DNA of 64,000 bases from an uncultured Clostridia bacterium (GTDB lineage Bacteria; Bacillota; Clostridia; TANB77; CAG-508), in the NCBI GenBank assembly GCA_934141475.1, contig CAKPCG010000006.1, forward strand, positions 3,114 through 67,113. Reading direction: 5' to 3'. The stretch's first letter is position 1, and each line of letters begins with the position of its first letter. Of this stretch, positions 44,211 to 54,266 are shown one piece after another. The notes below the pieces were generated by a model that saw nothing but the letters and a program-made list of their open reading frames with translations, was not told the DNA's origin and did not search any database. Made by a program: the position numbers and the translations under genes.

Positions 44211-45392
44211 CTACAAATTTATTATTTCTATTCTGTCTTTATATATAATTATTGCTATATTGCTTGTTAACATTACATTTGTTATTTCTTGTTTTGAAGC
44301 GTATTTTTTTATTAGCATTCCATTTGTGTTTATAAAGTGCATTTCTGTTCCTATATTTATTCCTATTATGTTTTCGTTTGTATACATTTCTTTTGCTATT
44401 TCATCGAAATTATATGATACTGTTTGGTTATTTTGTGTGTTTATTATGTTTAGTGTTGAACTTGAATCAAATATTCCTTTTTGTTCTTCTTTTATGTATG
44501 CTAAACTATTATTTAAATTTCCAGAGATAAATGTTGCACCTTCATCATCTTTTATTATTTCTGTTTCTTCATTATTTTTTACTATTGAAACAGAATTATC
44601 GTATACACAAACAAGTTCTCCTTTTTCTTGATATTTAACTTTTATTATCATTTTTGATGTTTCAGATTCTTTTGAATATACAATTGATTCGCTTGAATTA
44701 GTTGTTGCTTTATCTACTGATATTATTTTTACATTTGATTTTATTAGTGTTCCAGAGGTATCCATTTCTCCAAAAGCTACATATTTGTTATCATTTGATA
44801 TTGTTACATCAATTACTCTTGTAGATGATATAAAGTTTCTTAGCAATTGTTTTCCATTTGGATCATATAATGTGATTATTGATTTATATGTTGTATTTGT
44901 TGTAACTAAAGCAACATATCCGTTTTTGTTTATACTAATTTGTAAAATTTCTCCCTCTACTTGTTGTTTCCACTTGTAAGTTTTATCTGAAATTACACAA
45001 AATTCTTGTCCTCCTTTTTCGGCTATTGCTAAATATTTGTCGCTTGACGAAAATAAGGCTGTATTTATATCTATTGGTATATCTGTTATATTTTCTCCAT
45101 TTTGACTATATAATTTAAGATTTTTTTCATTTAATATACATATATATTTACTATAACAAAATATTTGATTGTTTTTTTCTACATTTAAGTCTATTGAAGC
45201 TACTTCTTCAGATGTTATATTTTTTCTAAGTACATTTTCATCTATCCATTTTCTAAAACTTTCGTCTGCTATATATATTGAACTTATAATAATAATTGCT
45301 ATTAGAAAAATTGATATTATTGCTACTATTACTATTTTTCTAATATTTAGTTCTCTTTGTATTTTGTATTGTTCATTATTTTCCTCTTCCAT
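44211..45392 (-). CDS. DUF5711 membrane-anchored beta-propeller-like protein
   Basis: 393 residues from the ATG at 45392 (AAAGGAG). A short cytoplasmic tail, one membrane helix (about 20-42, VIVAIISIFLIAIIIISSIYIA), then a long extracellular domain of beta strands resembling WD/PQQ blades (IFCYSKYICILNEKNLKLYSQNG, SSSDKYLAIAEKGGQEFCVIS, NKNGYVALVTTNTTYKSIITLYDPNG). This matches the DUF5711 family found next to cvpA in Clostridia. A sensory or scaffolding role at the cell surface is likely, but not known. Confidence 0.8.
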   Translation of the reverse strand: MEEENNEQYKIQRELNIRKIVIVAIISIFLIAIIIISSIYIADESFRKWIDENVLRKNITSEEVASIDLNVEKNNQIFCYSKYICILNEKNLKLYSQNGENITDIPIDINTALFSSSDKYLAIAEKGGQEFCVISDKTYKWKQQVEGEILQISINKNGYVALVTTNTTYKSIITLYDPNGKQLLRNFISSTRVIDVTISNDNKYVAFGEMDTSGTLIKSNVKIISVDKATTNSSESIVYSKESETSKMIIKVKYQEKGELVCVYDNSVSIVKNNEETEIIKDDEGATFISGNLNNSLAYIKEEQKGIFDSSSTLNIINTQNNQTVSYNFDEIAKEMYTNENIIGINIGTEMHFINTNGMLIKKYASKQEITNVMLTSNIAIIIYKDRIEIINL

Positions 45393-45457
45393 ATTTGACT
45401 CCTTTTTAGGCTGTTTTATTTTGTACATTTTACCAAATATGTAATTATTTTACAAGT

Positions 45458-46466
45458 TTAATTTCTCATATTTATATAAAAAATCTCTATTAAGCCTAAA
45501 AATCCAAATAGTGGAAATAAGTTTCCAATAAGATTTGAGAATCCAATTGGTGATACTAAAACTGATATTACACATATTGCCATTGCTAACTTCTTAAATT
45601 TTATATTATTTTCTGCTGACATATTATTTAAAAAAACTATTCCAACTGAAATAGCTGTTGTAAATATTGCAATTAATACTGCTATTCCATATATAATATT
45701 GAATTTATTAAATGTATTATTTATAACATATATTATTGGCATTTCTATTTTTTCAAAATTTTTATCTACATTTGCTAGTAATAAAAAGACAAAAATTGAT
45801 AATATGCTCATTATAATTCCTGTTCCAATTGATGAAAATATAATTTGTTTTTTGTTTTTTATTAATTTTTTTAAATTTATCAAAACTGGAATTAATAAAA
45901 TTAAATTATAACTTGCATATAAAATCGCTTGTACAATCCAAATAAGATTATTTTTATCGGAAATTTGATATATTGTTTTATATATATTTAAATTTTTCAT
46001 ATTTTCTATTCCAACAATAAATACTATTGTAATTAAAATAGGTATTATGATATCATTTACTTTTGTTATGCTTTCTATGTTTTTTAGAAAAATTATATAT
46101 GAGATAAATGCTAATATTATGCTTCCTAATATTTTATTTAGTCCAATTGCTTGATTTAAATATGTTCCAAATCCTGATATCATTATAAAATATGTTGCAC
46201 ATAAAAATATATTTATTATATTATTTATTATTGAAATCAATTTTGTTTTGTCTTTTAATATATATTCTAAGAATTCTTTATATGAATTTATATTATTTTT
46301 TTTTGCAATCATTAATGTTTTATATATTGTAATTGACATTATTAAATTACATATTATAATTCCAAATATTCCTTTTATGCCAAATCTATAAAAAAATAAA
46401 TATATTTCTTGTCCAGATGCAAAACCTGCACCGTATTATTGCACCTATTATTGTAAATAAAATCAT
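45458..46466 (-). CDS. ykvI: YkvI-like permease, +1 shift at a CGG codon
   Basis: About 335 residues with 10 predicted helices. The signature of this APC-like family is GAIIGAGFASGQEIYLFFYRFG, which is only obtained by skipping the C of the CGG at codon 12 (46431-46433); otherwise the frame ends in a stop 15 codons later. The rest (MSITIYKTLMIAKKNN to FLGLIEIFYINM) is continuous. The substrate is unknown; relatives are thought to carry amino acids. The ATG at 46466 lies just after a terminator hairpin whose descending arm contains the AGGGG box, so RBS access may depend on that hairpin. Confidence 0.85.
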
Positions 46467-46470
46467 AAAT

Positions 46471-46504
46471 AAAACCCCTGTATTATTATATACAGGAGTT
46501 TTTT
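46471..46504 (-). terminator. terminator of the Gld-type ABC operon, overlaps the ykvI RBS
   Basis: AAACTCCTGTA pairs with TACAGGGGTTT on the minus strand and is followed by TTATTTATG. The lower arm carries the AGGGG that would serve as the ykvI ribosome binding site. Confidence 0.75.
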
Positions 46505-46514
46505 ATTTATGATT

Positions 46515-48044
46515 TTAGTATTTTCTTCTTCTTACATTCCATATTACAAGTCCTAATACTATTATTGCAATTGGAACTATAAATATTATTCTCATTATTA
46601 ATGCTTTTTGACTATCTGTTGTTTCAAAGCTACTTGTTTTTGTGTAATCTTTTCTAATTGTTATATCTTTATCATTATTTGTTAGATATGCTATTGAGTT
46701 TAAAGCTAAGTCTTTATTGTTCATTAAATATATCATTGGATGCACCTGGCTGTTTACTTGATAGTCTGAAACGAATGTATTATCTCCAATTATTACAAGT
46801 TTTGATTCAATTTGATTTTCATCTTCTGAACCTTCTTCTGATGAAGTTGTTATTTTTTTAGTGTACATTCCACCTACTGTAAATTCTCCTTGCTCATCTC
46901 CATCTGTATCTATAGATGTTTTTGATACATCTTTTCTAAAATATGATTTGTTTGATGATGTAAGTAAGGTTTGTTCTGTAACTCCTAAGTCTGAAAGACT
47001 ATCTTTATTTACATTTATTTTTGTTGCATTTAATAACATTACATTTGTTAAATTTTTTGTTATATCTGCTGTTTTATCAGTAGATTCTACTATACAATTT
47101 GCATATCCTAGTGCACTTTTGCTTTCATCTGTTTCGTAAATATATCCTTCTTCAAATGGATTTATTCCATATAGTGCTAATACTTTGTTAACATTTGGTA
47201 AATCAATAGCTTTACTATAGCTTGAATTTAACCATAATATGTTTCCACCTTTGTTTATGTATTCTATAATTTTATTAGCTGTTAGTTCATCAAAATCTTT
47301 TGATGGTGTTGTTATAACTAATGTATCACAATCTTCTGGTATACTTCCAGTTACTAGCATATCTAAAGTATCGTATTCTAGTACTTCGTCTTTTAAATAT
47401 GATGATAGATAATACATCCCTCCATCTTGGTCTAAGCTAAAGCTTGAATAACCTGTTAAGAAATATATTTTTGCTATTTTTTCAGATGTTACATTTAATA
47501 TTGCTGATGTGATTTTTTCTTCTGTTATATCTATTGTTTGATAGTTGCTATCATATGTATATAGTTCGTCTGAATATATTGTTTTTGATTTTTCTCCATT
47601 TGTTACTATTATTGCTTGTGAGCTTGAAGATAGTTGGTATTTTTCTACTATATCTTGTCTTTCATTTAAATCAATTACTTCTACATTTATGTTTTTATTT
47701 GCTTTGCTGTATTGTTTTGCAAAACTTGTTTGAACTGCTGAGTCGTCATATCCTGCTAAATAAATTGTTACACTATTTTGAATGTCCTGAATTTTTTCTT
47801 TACTTTCTTTTGTTAATGTATATTCTTTATTTGTTGTACAATCTATTGCTGTTAAGTTAAGTGATTGTACAAATGTATTTATTAATACTACTACTGCAAT
47901 TAGTATTGCAATTAAAAGTATTGTATTTGTTCTAGTTATTAGCCACCTTTTTTTTATTGTATTTAGAAATTTTGTTCCGAATTTTTCTTTGTTTTCGTTA
48001 TTTTTCTTTGTTTTTATTGGCTTTTTCTCTTTTTTCTCTTTCAA
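46515..48044 (-). CDS. GldG-like ABC transporter auxiliary protein
   Basis: 509 residues: N-terminal cytoplasmic tail rich in Lys, a membrane helix (about 38-60), a large extracytoplasmic domain of the ABC-type auxiliary (GldG/DUF4350-like) kind, and a C-terminal helix (ALIMRIIFIVPIAIIVLGLVIW). Typical segments are TAIDCTTNKEYTLTKESKEKIQ, KIYFLTGYSSFSLDQDGG, DTLVITTPSKDFDELTANKIIEYINKGGNILWL. TTG start with GGAG 9 nt upstream. With the permease and ATPase before it, it completes a GldA-GldF-GldG-type exporter, whose substrate in non-gliding bacteria is unknown. Confidence 0.88.
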   Translation of the reverse strand: MKEKKEKKPIKTKKNNENKEKFGTKFLNTIKKRWLITRTNTILLIAILIAVVVLINTFVQSLNLTAIDCTTNKEYTLTKESKEKIQDIQNSVTIYLAGYDDSAVQTSFAKQYSKANKNINVEVIDLNERQDIVEKYQLSSSSQAIIVTNGEKSKTIYSDELYTYDSNYQTIDITEEKITSAILNVTSEKIAKIYFLTGYSSFSLDQDGGMYYLSSYLKDEVLEYDTLDMLVTGSIPEDCDTLVITTPSKDFDELTANKIIEYINKGGNILWLNSSYSKAIDLPNVNKVLALYGINPFEEGYIYETDESKSALGYANCIVESTDKTADITKNLTNVMLLNATKINVNKDSLSDLGVTEQTLLTSSNKSYFRKDVSKTSIDTDGDEQGEFTVGGMYTKKITTSSEEGSEDENQIESKLVIIGDNTFVSDYQVNSQVHPMIYLMNNKDLALNSIAYLTNNDKDITIRKDYTKTSSFETTDSQKALIMRIIFIVPIAIIVLGLVIWNVRRRKY

Positions 48045-48060
48045 TTTTATTAGCTCCTTT

Positions 48061-48744
48061 CTATTTTACACTTTTTCTTCTTTGCATTATTATCATTGTG
48101 ATTAATATACATGTAATTGTTAATGTTATAAATAGTACTACTGAGCCTATATTTATTTGACCATATAAGAAGTTTATAAATTGATCCATTAAAGATATAT
48201 TTGAAAAACTTGATACTAAATATGGTACCCAAGTTGCTGCAAATACAAATGCAAATGTTATTATTCCTGCAATTATAGGTGATTCTGTAATACTTGATGC
48301 AAGGATTCCAAATGATATATATGTCATTGAAAGTAGTAAAAAACCTAACATTGATGTTAAATATATTGGAATATTTGGTACTTCAAAGAAGCATAAAATT
48401 CCAAAATACATAAGTGTACATATAACTGGTATTACTATTAAAATAAAAGCTGATAAAAATTTTGCAATTACAACTCCTAGCATACTTACAGGTGATGTTA
48501 ATAGTAACTGTTCTGTTCCTGATTTTCTTTCACCTGAAAATGTCCACATTGTTAATAGTGGTGTTATAAACATTAATCCATATAATGCTGTATAGTAAAA
48601 TAGATATGTTAAGTCTATACTTTGTTGATTTATTGTTGTTAGAAAGAAGAAACTACTAAATGCTAATAAGAATATTCCTATTACAACATATCCTATTGGT
48701 GATAGGAAATAATTTTTAAGTTCTTTTTTTATTACTGCTCCCAT
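48061..48744 (-). CDS. ABC-2 type permease (GldF-like)
   Basis: 227 residues with six membrane helices. The front AVIKKELKNYFLSPIGYVVIGIFLLAFS and middle WTFSGERKSGTEQLLLTSPVSMLGVVIAKFLSA (the conserved ABC-2 coupling region) are typical. Its start overlaps the ATPase stop at 48744, a mark of coupling. It forms the channel of the exporter with the ATPase and the GldG-like protein. Confidence 0.92.
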   Translation of the reverse strand: MGAVIKKELKNYFLSPIGYVVIGIFLLAFSSFFFLTTINQQSIDLTYLFYYTALYGLMFITPLLTMWTFSGERKSGTEQLLLTSPVSMLGVVIAKFLSAFILIVIPVICTLMYFGILCFFEVPNIPIYLTSMLGFLLLSMTYISFGILASSITESPIIAGIITFAFVFAATWVPYLVSSFSNISLMDQFINFLYGQINIGSVVLFITLTITCILITMIIMQRRKSVK

Positions 48745-49688
48745 TATTTATCTCCCCCTTCTTTTATTATTTTCATAAATGCGTCTTCAAGTGTTGCTTC
48801 TGCTTTTTTCATTTCTACTATTGTTATTTCTTCTTTTGCAAACTCGTTAAATATTGTTTTATTTAAGTTTACATCATTTTCTCCCGTTATTTCGTATTGT
48901 TTTGTGTTATCTTCATTTGTTTTTATTAGTTTGATTTCTTTTATACCTTTTATTTTTTCTTTTATGTTATCTACTTTTCCTTCTTTGTCTTCAACTGTTA
49001 CATATATTAAGTTATTGTCTGATACTTTTCTTTCTAAGTTTTCAGGAGTATCTACAGCGACAATCTTTCCTTTATTTATTATAATTACTCTATCACAAAT
49101 TTGACTTACCTCTGATAAGATATGTGAACTTAGTATTACTGTATGTTTTTTTCCTAGATTTTTTATTAAACTTCTTATTTCTGTAATTTGTTTTGGATCT
49201 AGTCCTACTGTTGGTTCATCAAGTATTAATATTTTAGGATCTGCAACTAGTGTTCCTGCTAAGCTTACTCTTTGTTTTTGTCCTCTTGATAGATTTTTTA
49301 TAAGTTTATTTTGCATTGTGTCTAATCCAGTTTCTTTTAAAACTTCTTGAACTTTTTGTTTTTTTGTTTTTCTTTCTACTTTTCTAAGTTCTGCCATGTA
49401 AGTAACAAATTCTTTTACTGTTAAATCTGTATATAATGGTACTCCCTCTGGCATATATCCTATTTCTTTCTTTGCTTTTTTTGGTTTTTTTATTGTATCA
49501 TAGCCATCTACTATAATATTTCCTTCTGTTTGCTCGATGTATCCTGTTATCATGTTCATTGTTGTACTTTTTCCTGCACCATTAGGTCCTAAAAAACCAA
49601 CAACTTCTCCATCTTTTATAGTGAAGCTGATATTGTCTACGGCTACAAAGCTTCCGTATTTTTTTGTGATATTTTTTACCTCAATCAC
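48744..49688 (-). CDS. ABC transporter ATPase (GldA-like)
   Basis: 314 residues from a GTG start at 49688 (AAGGAGG 8 nt upstream); an in-frame ATG farther upstream has no box. Motifs: Walker A GPNGAGKSTT, Q-loop YMPEGVPLY, signature LSRGQKQRV, Walker B ILILDEPTVGLD, H-loop ILSSHIL. A C-terminal ~80-residue domain follows, as usual for drug/ABC-2 type exporters. First gene of the three-gene exporter operon. Confidence 0.95.
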   Translation of the reverse strand: MIEVKNITKKYGSFVAVDNISFTIKDGEVVGFLGPNGAGKSTTMNMITGYIEQTEGNIIVDGYDTIKKPKKAKKEIGYMPEGVPLYTDLTVKEFVTYMAELRKVERKTKKQKVQEVLKETGLDTMQNKLIKNLSRGQKQRVSLAGTLVADPKILILDEPTVGLDPKQITEIRSLIKNLGKKHTVILSSHILSEVSQICDRVIIINKGKIVAVDTPENLERKVSDNNLIYVTVEDKEGKVDNIKEKIKGIKEIKLIKTNEDNTKQYEITGENDVNLNKTIFNEFAKEEITIVEMKKAEATLEDAFMKIIKEGGDK

Positions 49689-49911
49689 TGGTGTTTCCTC
49701 CTTACTTTTTCTTTGATTTAACAAAATTATATTATCATTTATGCTTTTTATTGTAAACATTTTTCACACAATATTCACAAAAGATTGTTCTTTTCCTACG
49801 GATATTTTGTTTTTCGGTTTTATATCTTCTTAATTTTTTTATTATTTTAAATTTACTGCATAAATATTTCTAACTTTTTCTATATTTTTTTACTTTTTGT
49901 TGTAAATTTTG

Positions 49912-49940
49912 TTGACAATGTCATTTTTTTGTGATATTAT
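49912..49940 (+). promoter_or_regulatory. promoter of tRNA-Arg
   Basis: TTGACA (49912-49917), 17-bp spacer, TATTAT (49935-49940), about 20 nt before the tRNA. Confidence 0.8.
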
Positions 49941-49959
49941 TATTTCGTTGATTTGATAT

Positions 49960-50036
<77 letters not shown>

Positions 50037-50082
50037 TAACAGTCTTATACGAACCCTTTTGTATAAGTAATTATATAAAAAA

Positions 50083-50119
50083 AATCCTTACCAGTAAACG
50101 ATACTGATAAGGATTTTTT
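50083..50119 (+). terminator. terminator after tRNA-Arg
   Basis: Stem AATCCTTA(C)CAGTA / TACTG(A)TAAGGATT with a 5-nt loop, followed by TTTTT. A smaller stem CTTATAC / GTATAAG lies just before it (50044-50067). Confidence 0.82.
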
Positions 50120-50258
50120 AAAACATTAAATATTATTACAAGAACAGATTTTAAATTTTATATTTTATTAATTAAATTAATATTATACTTATTTCACAAT
50201 ATAAAGTTATTTAATTCTTACAGTTGGTATATCACATATTAAAAGAATTTTATCATTA

Positions 50259-50538
50259 TCAGCAATAAAATTTAACATCTTCTATTCCGTAAAAAGTTTT
50301 CCATTCAGATACAATATAGAAAAAGTTATATCTTATCGATTTTAGTATTTTGTTTAAGTCATTCTCGGGAATTTTACTATTATTATTAGATAATATGCAA
50401 TCACCACTTTTAGTTATCCAAACTTTAGTTGCATTAGGTCCGTGGATTGCCTTTGCAAATGTGAACATGGATTGGTTCTCCATTTTCATTTGCCCAGAAA
50501 AAGACAGTATATCCAAGATATCTAAATAAATTAGGCAT
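50259..50538 (-). CDS. DUF4160 protein, +1 shift at a CGG codon
   Basis: 92 residues, the usual size. From the ATG at 50538 the frame reads MPNLFRYLGYTVFFWANENG, then EPIHVHICKGNP, the DUF4160 signature, and reaches CGG at codon 33 (50440-50442); the zero frame stops two codons later (CGG ACC TAA). Skipping the C continues GPNATKVWITKSGD ... KIPENDLNKILKSI ... FFYIVSEWKTFYG to the expected C-terminus. DUF4160 proteins are small and often paired with DUF2442 genes in toxin-antitoxin-like modules. It overlaps the end of the upstream gene by 8 nt, suggesting coupling. Confidence 0.85.
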
Positions 50539-50806
50539 TTTGTATTCCCCCTTTTTGAGCAGTTTCAAAAAAGTAGCTTGCACCTCTCTCTACAACACTC
50601 CTAAACATTTCAATTTCCTTCTCACTGTAATTCCCATCTTGTTTAACTATATTGTATGAAGGTAATTCAAATATTATAGTATCAAATCCGTTTTCTGTTG
50701 GTCTTTCAAAGCAAACAATAAGATACTCTTCACCATTTTCTTTTTTTCTTATATCTGAAGAAACAACTAATGTTCCATCTGAATATGTTACAAATTCATG
50801 CATCAT
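50531..50806 (-). CDS. small partner protein of the DUF4160 gene
   Basis: 91 residues from the ATG at 50806 (AGGAG 9 nt upstream): MMHEFVTYSDGTLVVSSDIR, EEYLIVCFERPTENGFDTIIFELPSYNI, then EKEIEMFRSVVERGASYFFET. The first half looks like a small beta sheet and the second half a helix, without a named family. Its stop lies inside the DUF4160 start region, a common layout for two-gene toxin-antitoxin or regulator pairs. Which partner would be toxin or antitoxin cannot be told from the sequence. Confidence 0.7.
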   Translation of the reverse strand: MMHEFVTYSDGTLVVSSDIRKKENGEEYLIVCFERPTENGFDTIIFELPSYNIVKQDGNYSEKEIEMFRSVVERGASYFFETAQKGGIQNA

Positions 50807-50902
50807 TATTATCAACTCCTATCCATATAGTTAGTATATCACATATTAAAGGATTTTTCCATTTTTCTAGCAATTTAAATTACTAATTTATCACTATGCT
50901 GT

Positions 50903-51550
50903 TTACTCTAAAGTATATTGACTTATATCAGGTTCTGCAAATATAGAATCATCAACATTATCGAAATCATATTCATATTCTGCAACTGCATCTCCTTCGT
51001 CGGTTCTAATTAAAAGACCTGTATCTTTTTCTACATATATTTTTGCTCCTTCATATTCTAGTGATGTTGTAGATAAAAAATTTTTTATAATATAACATTC
51101 TTTGTTATTATAATTTGTTTTTCTTACATTTGCTAAAATACTTCCTAAAAATGTTTGCCATTTGTTTTCATTTTCTAATTGATTATAAATTCCATCAGAC
51201 ATTATTTTTCCACTGTTTAATTTTGCAACTTTTGATTCTTTAGAGTCTATAAATATATCCACTCTATCTCCATTATCATACATAGCTACTTGTTTTTTAT
51301 TCTCATTTAAGTCTCTATTTATAAATACTGCCTGCTTATTATCTTTTTTGTAATATTTTACTGTTACTTTTGTTCCATCTTCAATTGTTGTTATAGTCGC
51401 TTTATAAAAATTTGTACTATTAGCATAGTTTGATATATTAGTTTGTAATTTTGTAATTATAATATAATTTCTAACTGTGTGAATTAAAATAATAACAATA
51501 ATTACTAATAATATACATCCCAAAGTTTTTAAAAATTTTTTTTTACTCAT
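50903..51550 (-). CDS. membrane-anchored hypothetical protein
   Basis: 215 residues from the ATG at 51550 (AGGAGTG box). One membrane helix (about 8-30, TLGCILLVIIVIILIHTV), then an extracellular domain of about 180 residues with alternating strands (YKATITTIEDGTKVTVKYYKK, QVAMYDNGDRVDIFIDSKES, CYIIKNFLSTTSLEYEGAKIYVEKDTGLLIRTDEGD). The pattern of strands ending in a (K/E)xTGLLIRT turn is like LolA/outer-membrane-lipoprotein-sorting-type folds seen in Firmicute lipoproteins. Function unknown. Confidence 0.75.
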   Translation of the reverse strand: MSKKKFLKTLGCILLVIIVIILIHTVRNYIIITKLQTNISNYANSTNFYKATITTIEDGTKVTVKYYKKDNKQAVFINRDLNENKKQVAMYDNGDRVDIFIDSKESKVAKLNSGKIMSDGIYNQLENENKWQTFLGSILANVRKTNYNNKECYIIKNFLSTTSLEYEGAKIYVEKDTGLLIRTDEGDAVAEYEYDFDNVDDSIFAEPDISQYTLE

Positions 51551-51755
51551 AAAAAACACTCCTTTTCTTTTGTGAAATACAGATCATTTAACCTTTTATT
51601 ATTCGCCTTTCACATTTAATTATATTTTTATTATAACATACTATAAACAAAAAGCAATTTTTTTCTACTAATTAACCTATTTATTTATAAAAGTTATACA
51701 CTTTTTTTAATTTTTATGATATTATATGATGGAATTTTTTATAAAGGGGCAATTT

Positions 51756-53274
51756 ATGTTGAAAAAAATAATTTATTTTTTTGGTGCAATATTTTTAGCA
51801 CTAATTACTGGATTAAATTTGATTTTTACAGCTTCATTGGATAATTCTGAACAAATAACAATTTCTACAAATGGAATATTTTATGTTATTGGTTTATTAA
51901 TAACTGTTTTTCTTATATTTGGAATAAATAAATTTTTAAATTATAAATTTACTAATAAGAAAAAAAAGAATTTAATATTTAAGATATCTATTATATTTTA
52001 TGCACTTTTTAACATTGTATGGTGCATTGTAGTTAGACCTGCTATAGTTGCTGACCAAATTCATGCTTGTAATTTAGCTCAAACTTTTTATAGTGGCGAT
52101 GACTCTAAATTCTTGTTTAATCAAACTTATGCAGGAATTCCTTTAATTGAATATATACAAGCATATTACCAACAAATTACTCTTGCTTTTGTTTTTAGCA
52201 TATTTTTTAAAATAATACATTTCGACGGAATTGGAATTTTGAGAGTTTTAAATATTATTGGTAATTTAGGAATTGTGTTTGCGCTTTTTAAGATATGTAC
52301 TCAATTAGACAAAAAATATAAAACAAATAAAGTTTTATTATTGTTTTTAATATTTACATTTTTCTCTTTAACAATGCTTTCTACATTTATATATGGTGAT
52401 ATACCAAGTATTGCTTTATGTTTATTTAGCGTTTATTTTATGATGAAATATGTAGAAAATAAAAAAATTTCTAATGCTATTTTAGCTTCTTTTTTAACTA
52501 TGATTGCTTATATGATGAGAATGAATAGCTTAATTTTTATTATCGCAACTGTTATGTATTTGTTGTTTAGTTTTTTTAATAATTTTAAGACACATTCTTT
52601 AAAACATAATATTGTAGAATTAATTATTGTTTTTACATATATTTTAATTTCGATTTTGCCATCTAATTTAGTAAAATCTTATTATATAAATAAATATAAT
52701 TTAGATAGAACTAAGGCATACCCTAGTATAAGCTATTTTTTAATGGCTATGGAGGAATCTCCTAGAGCAAATGGTTGGTATAACGAAAGTATAGGTGAAC
52801 CTGCATTAAAAAATCCTCAAGAAAAGAAAGTAGAATATGTAGATGAAATTAAAAATCGTTTAAATTATTTTAAGGATAATCCTCGGATATTTTTTTAAAT
52901 TTTATACGATGAAAATTGTTTCTATGTGGTGCGAAAATACATATTCTGCAATACATAATAATAGTATTGATTGTATTAATATAGATTTTTTAAGAAATCC
53001 TTTAACTTTTTACCAAAAATCATTATTAATATTTATTTGTTTATCTTGTTTTGTGGTTTTGTTACAGCAAAGAAAAAATATTTCTTTAGAACTTTTATTT
53101 TTAGTAACAATTTTTATAGGAGGATTTTCATTTCATTTATTATGGGAAGGTAAGTCAAGATATATAATTCCGTATATTATTGTTCTTATTCCTATTGCAT
53201 GTATAAATATTGAGACTTTAAAATTTAACAAATATATAAAAAATATTTATTTAAAGTTTTTTCATCATACATAA
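51756..53274 (+). CDS. GT-C type membrane glycosyltransferase, +1 shift at a CGG codon
   Basis: About 505 residues when joined. From the ATG at 51756 (AAAGGGG box) the protein has 11-12 helices, an acidic first loop (RPAIVADQIHACNLAQTFYSGDD) and the long extracellular loop ANGWYNESIGEPALKNPQEKKVEY, a plan typical of polyprenyl-phosphate sugar transferases (mannosyltransferase / PMT-like). The frame breaks at codon 377, CGG (52884-52886): skipping C gives NP-GYFFKFYTMKIVSMWCENTYS and three more helices to RYIIPYIIVLIPIACINIE. Reading CGG as Arg stops after four codons. The gene ends at a terminator shared with the convergent gene. Confidence 0.82.
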
Positions 53275-53276
53275 AA

Positions 53277-53321
53277 AGAACTTCTAAATGGTAATAATTA
53301 CTATTTAGAAGTTCTGTTTTT
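53277..53321. terminator. bidirectional terminator between convergent genes
   Basis: A 13-bp perfect stem AGAACTTCTAAAT / ATTTAGAAGTTCT with a 13-nt loop is followed by TTTTT on the plus strand and by TTTTTATG on the minus strand. Confidence 0.9.
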
Positions 53322-53329
53322 CATATAAG

Positions 53330-54079
53330 CTATCTTATCTTTATTTTAAAGAATTCTGTTTTAAATGAAGATAAATTTTTCGGAACCTTCCATTCTTTTA
53401 TATCCACAGTGCTCGTATAACAAAGATTTCTGTCTTCCATAAATTTTTCTATTGCAAATTCATTAAAGATTTTATATACCATTTCCTGGTATTCCTTCAT
53501 CCACCGTCCCGCACCTAACTCTTCATTTGGATCTGTCAGCATATCAAATATTTTTTTTGATAAATAGAATTCTTTATTTTGTGTTAGCTTGCAGTCTCCA
53601 TGCCAAATTGAAAAGTAGCCTGATGGACCCATTGCTGTTTCGCCATGGTAAATTAAATCATTTCTAGTAAATACCAGAAAAAAAATATCGTTTAGCAATA
53701 CATCTATACTATTTGCGTAGATATATTCAATTAATTCTTTTATCATCTTTGGCACTTGTTCTTTGATGTAATCTGATGGGTCATTTTCCATACGTTTGAT
53801 TTTCTCTTCTTCCAAAGATAATTTTGAAATCATTTTGTTTCGCTTCTCAATAATTATTCCAGCTTTTTCTACAACTTCTGCTTCTTTTTCTGCAATTTCT
53901 TCTCTGCACTGCTTTGCTAATTCAGACTTACGGTCCTTGAGTTTTTCTTTGCACTCTTCAATCAGTTGCATTTCTTTTAAATAATATTTGTTTATTCTAT
54001 CTTCCTCAAGTTCCTTAATTGCTTTTTGTAACCGGTTTTTTTCCTCAACTGCTTTGAAGTATTCTTTTTCGAAGCTCAT
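53330..54079 (-). CDS. hypothetical coiled-coil protein, probably imported
   Basis: 249 residues. The first ~115 form a long coiled coil (VEEKNRLQKAIKELEEDRIN ... EEIAEKEAEVVEKAGIIIEK); the rest is globular (VPKMIKELIEYIYANSIDVLLND ... FTRNDLIYHGETAMGPSGYFSIWHGDC ... LGAGRWMKEYQEMVYKIFNEFAIEKFM). No family is recognised. Unlike its neighbours it uses CGG for Arg in frame at codons 16 (54032-54034) and 192 (53504-53506), plus CGT and CGA, and has richer G/C at third positions. This points to recent transfer. It stands alone between terminators. Confidence 0.78.
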   Translation of the reverse strand: MSFEKEYFKAVEEKNRLQKAIKELEEDRINKYYLKEMQLIEECKEKLKDRKSELAKQCREEIAEKEAEVVEKAGIIIEKRNKMISKLSLEEEKIKRMENDPSDYIKEQVPKMIKELIEYIYANSIDVLLNDIFFLVFTRNDLIYHGETAMGPSGYFSIWHGDCKLTQNKEFYLSKKIFDMLTDPNEELGAGRWMKEYQEMVYKIFNEFAIEKFMEDRNLCYTSTVDIKEWKVPKNLSSFKTEFFKIKIR

Positions 54080-54266
54080 ATTTTTTCCTCCTTATACATA
54101 TGTTCTTGAACTTTACATAGTTTATTTTATCATCTTTTTAATTTTATGTAAAGTTTTTTGGTGCTTTTAACTTACACACTTCATTTTATACTATCGCTAA
54201 AAAATTTAAACTTTAGTTTCTTTTTCGTAGTATAAAAATGTTTGAATTTGGTGCTGATATATATAA

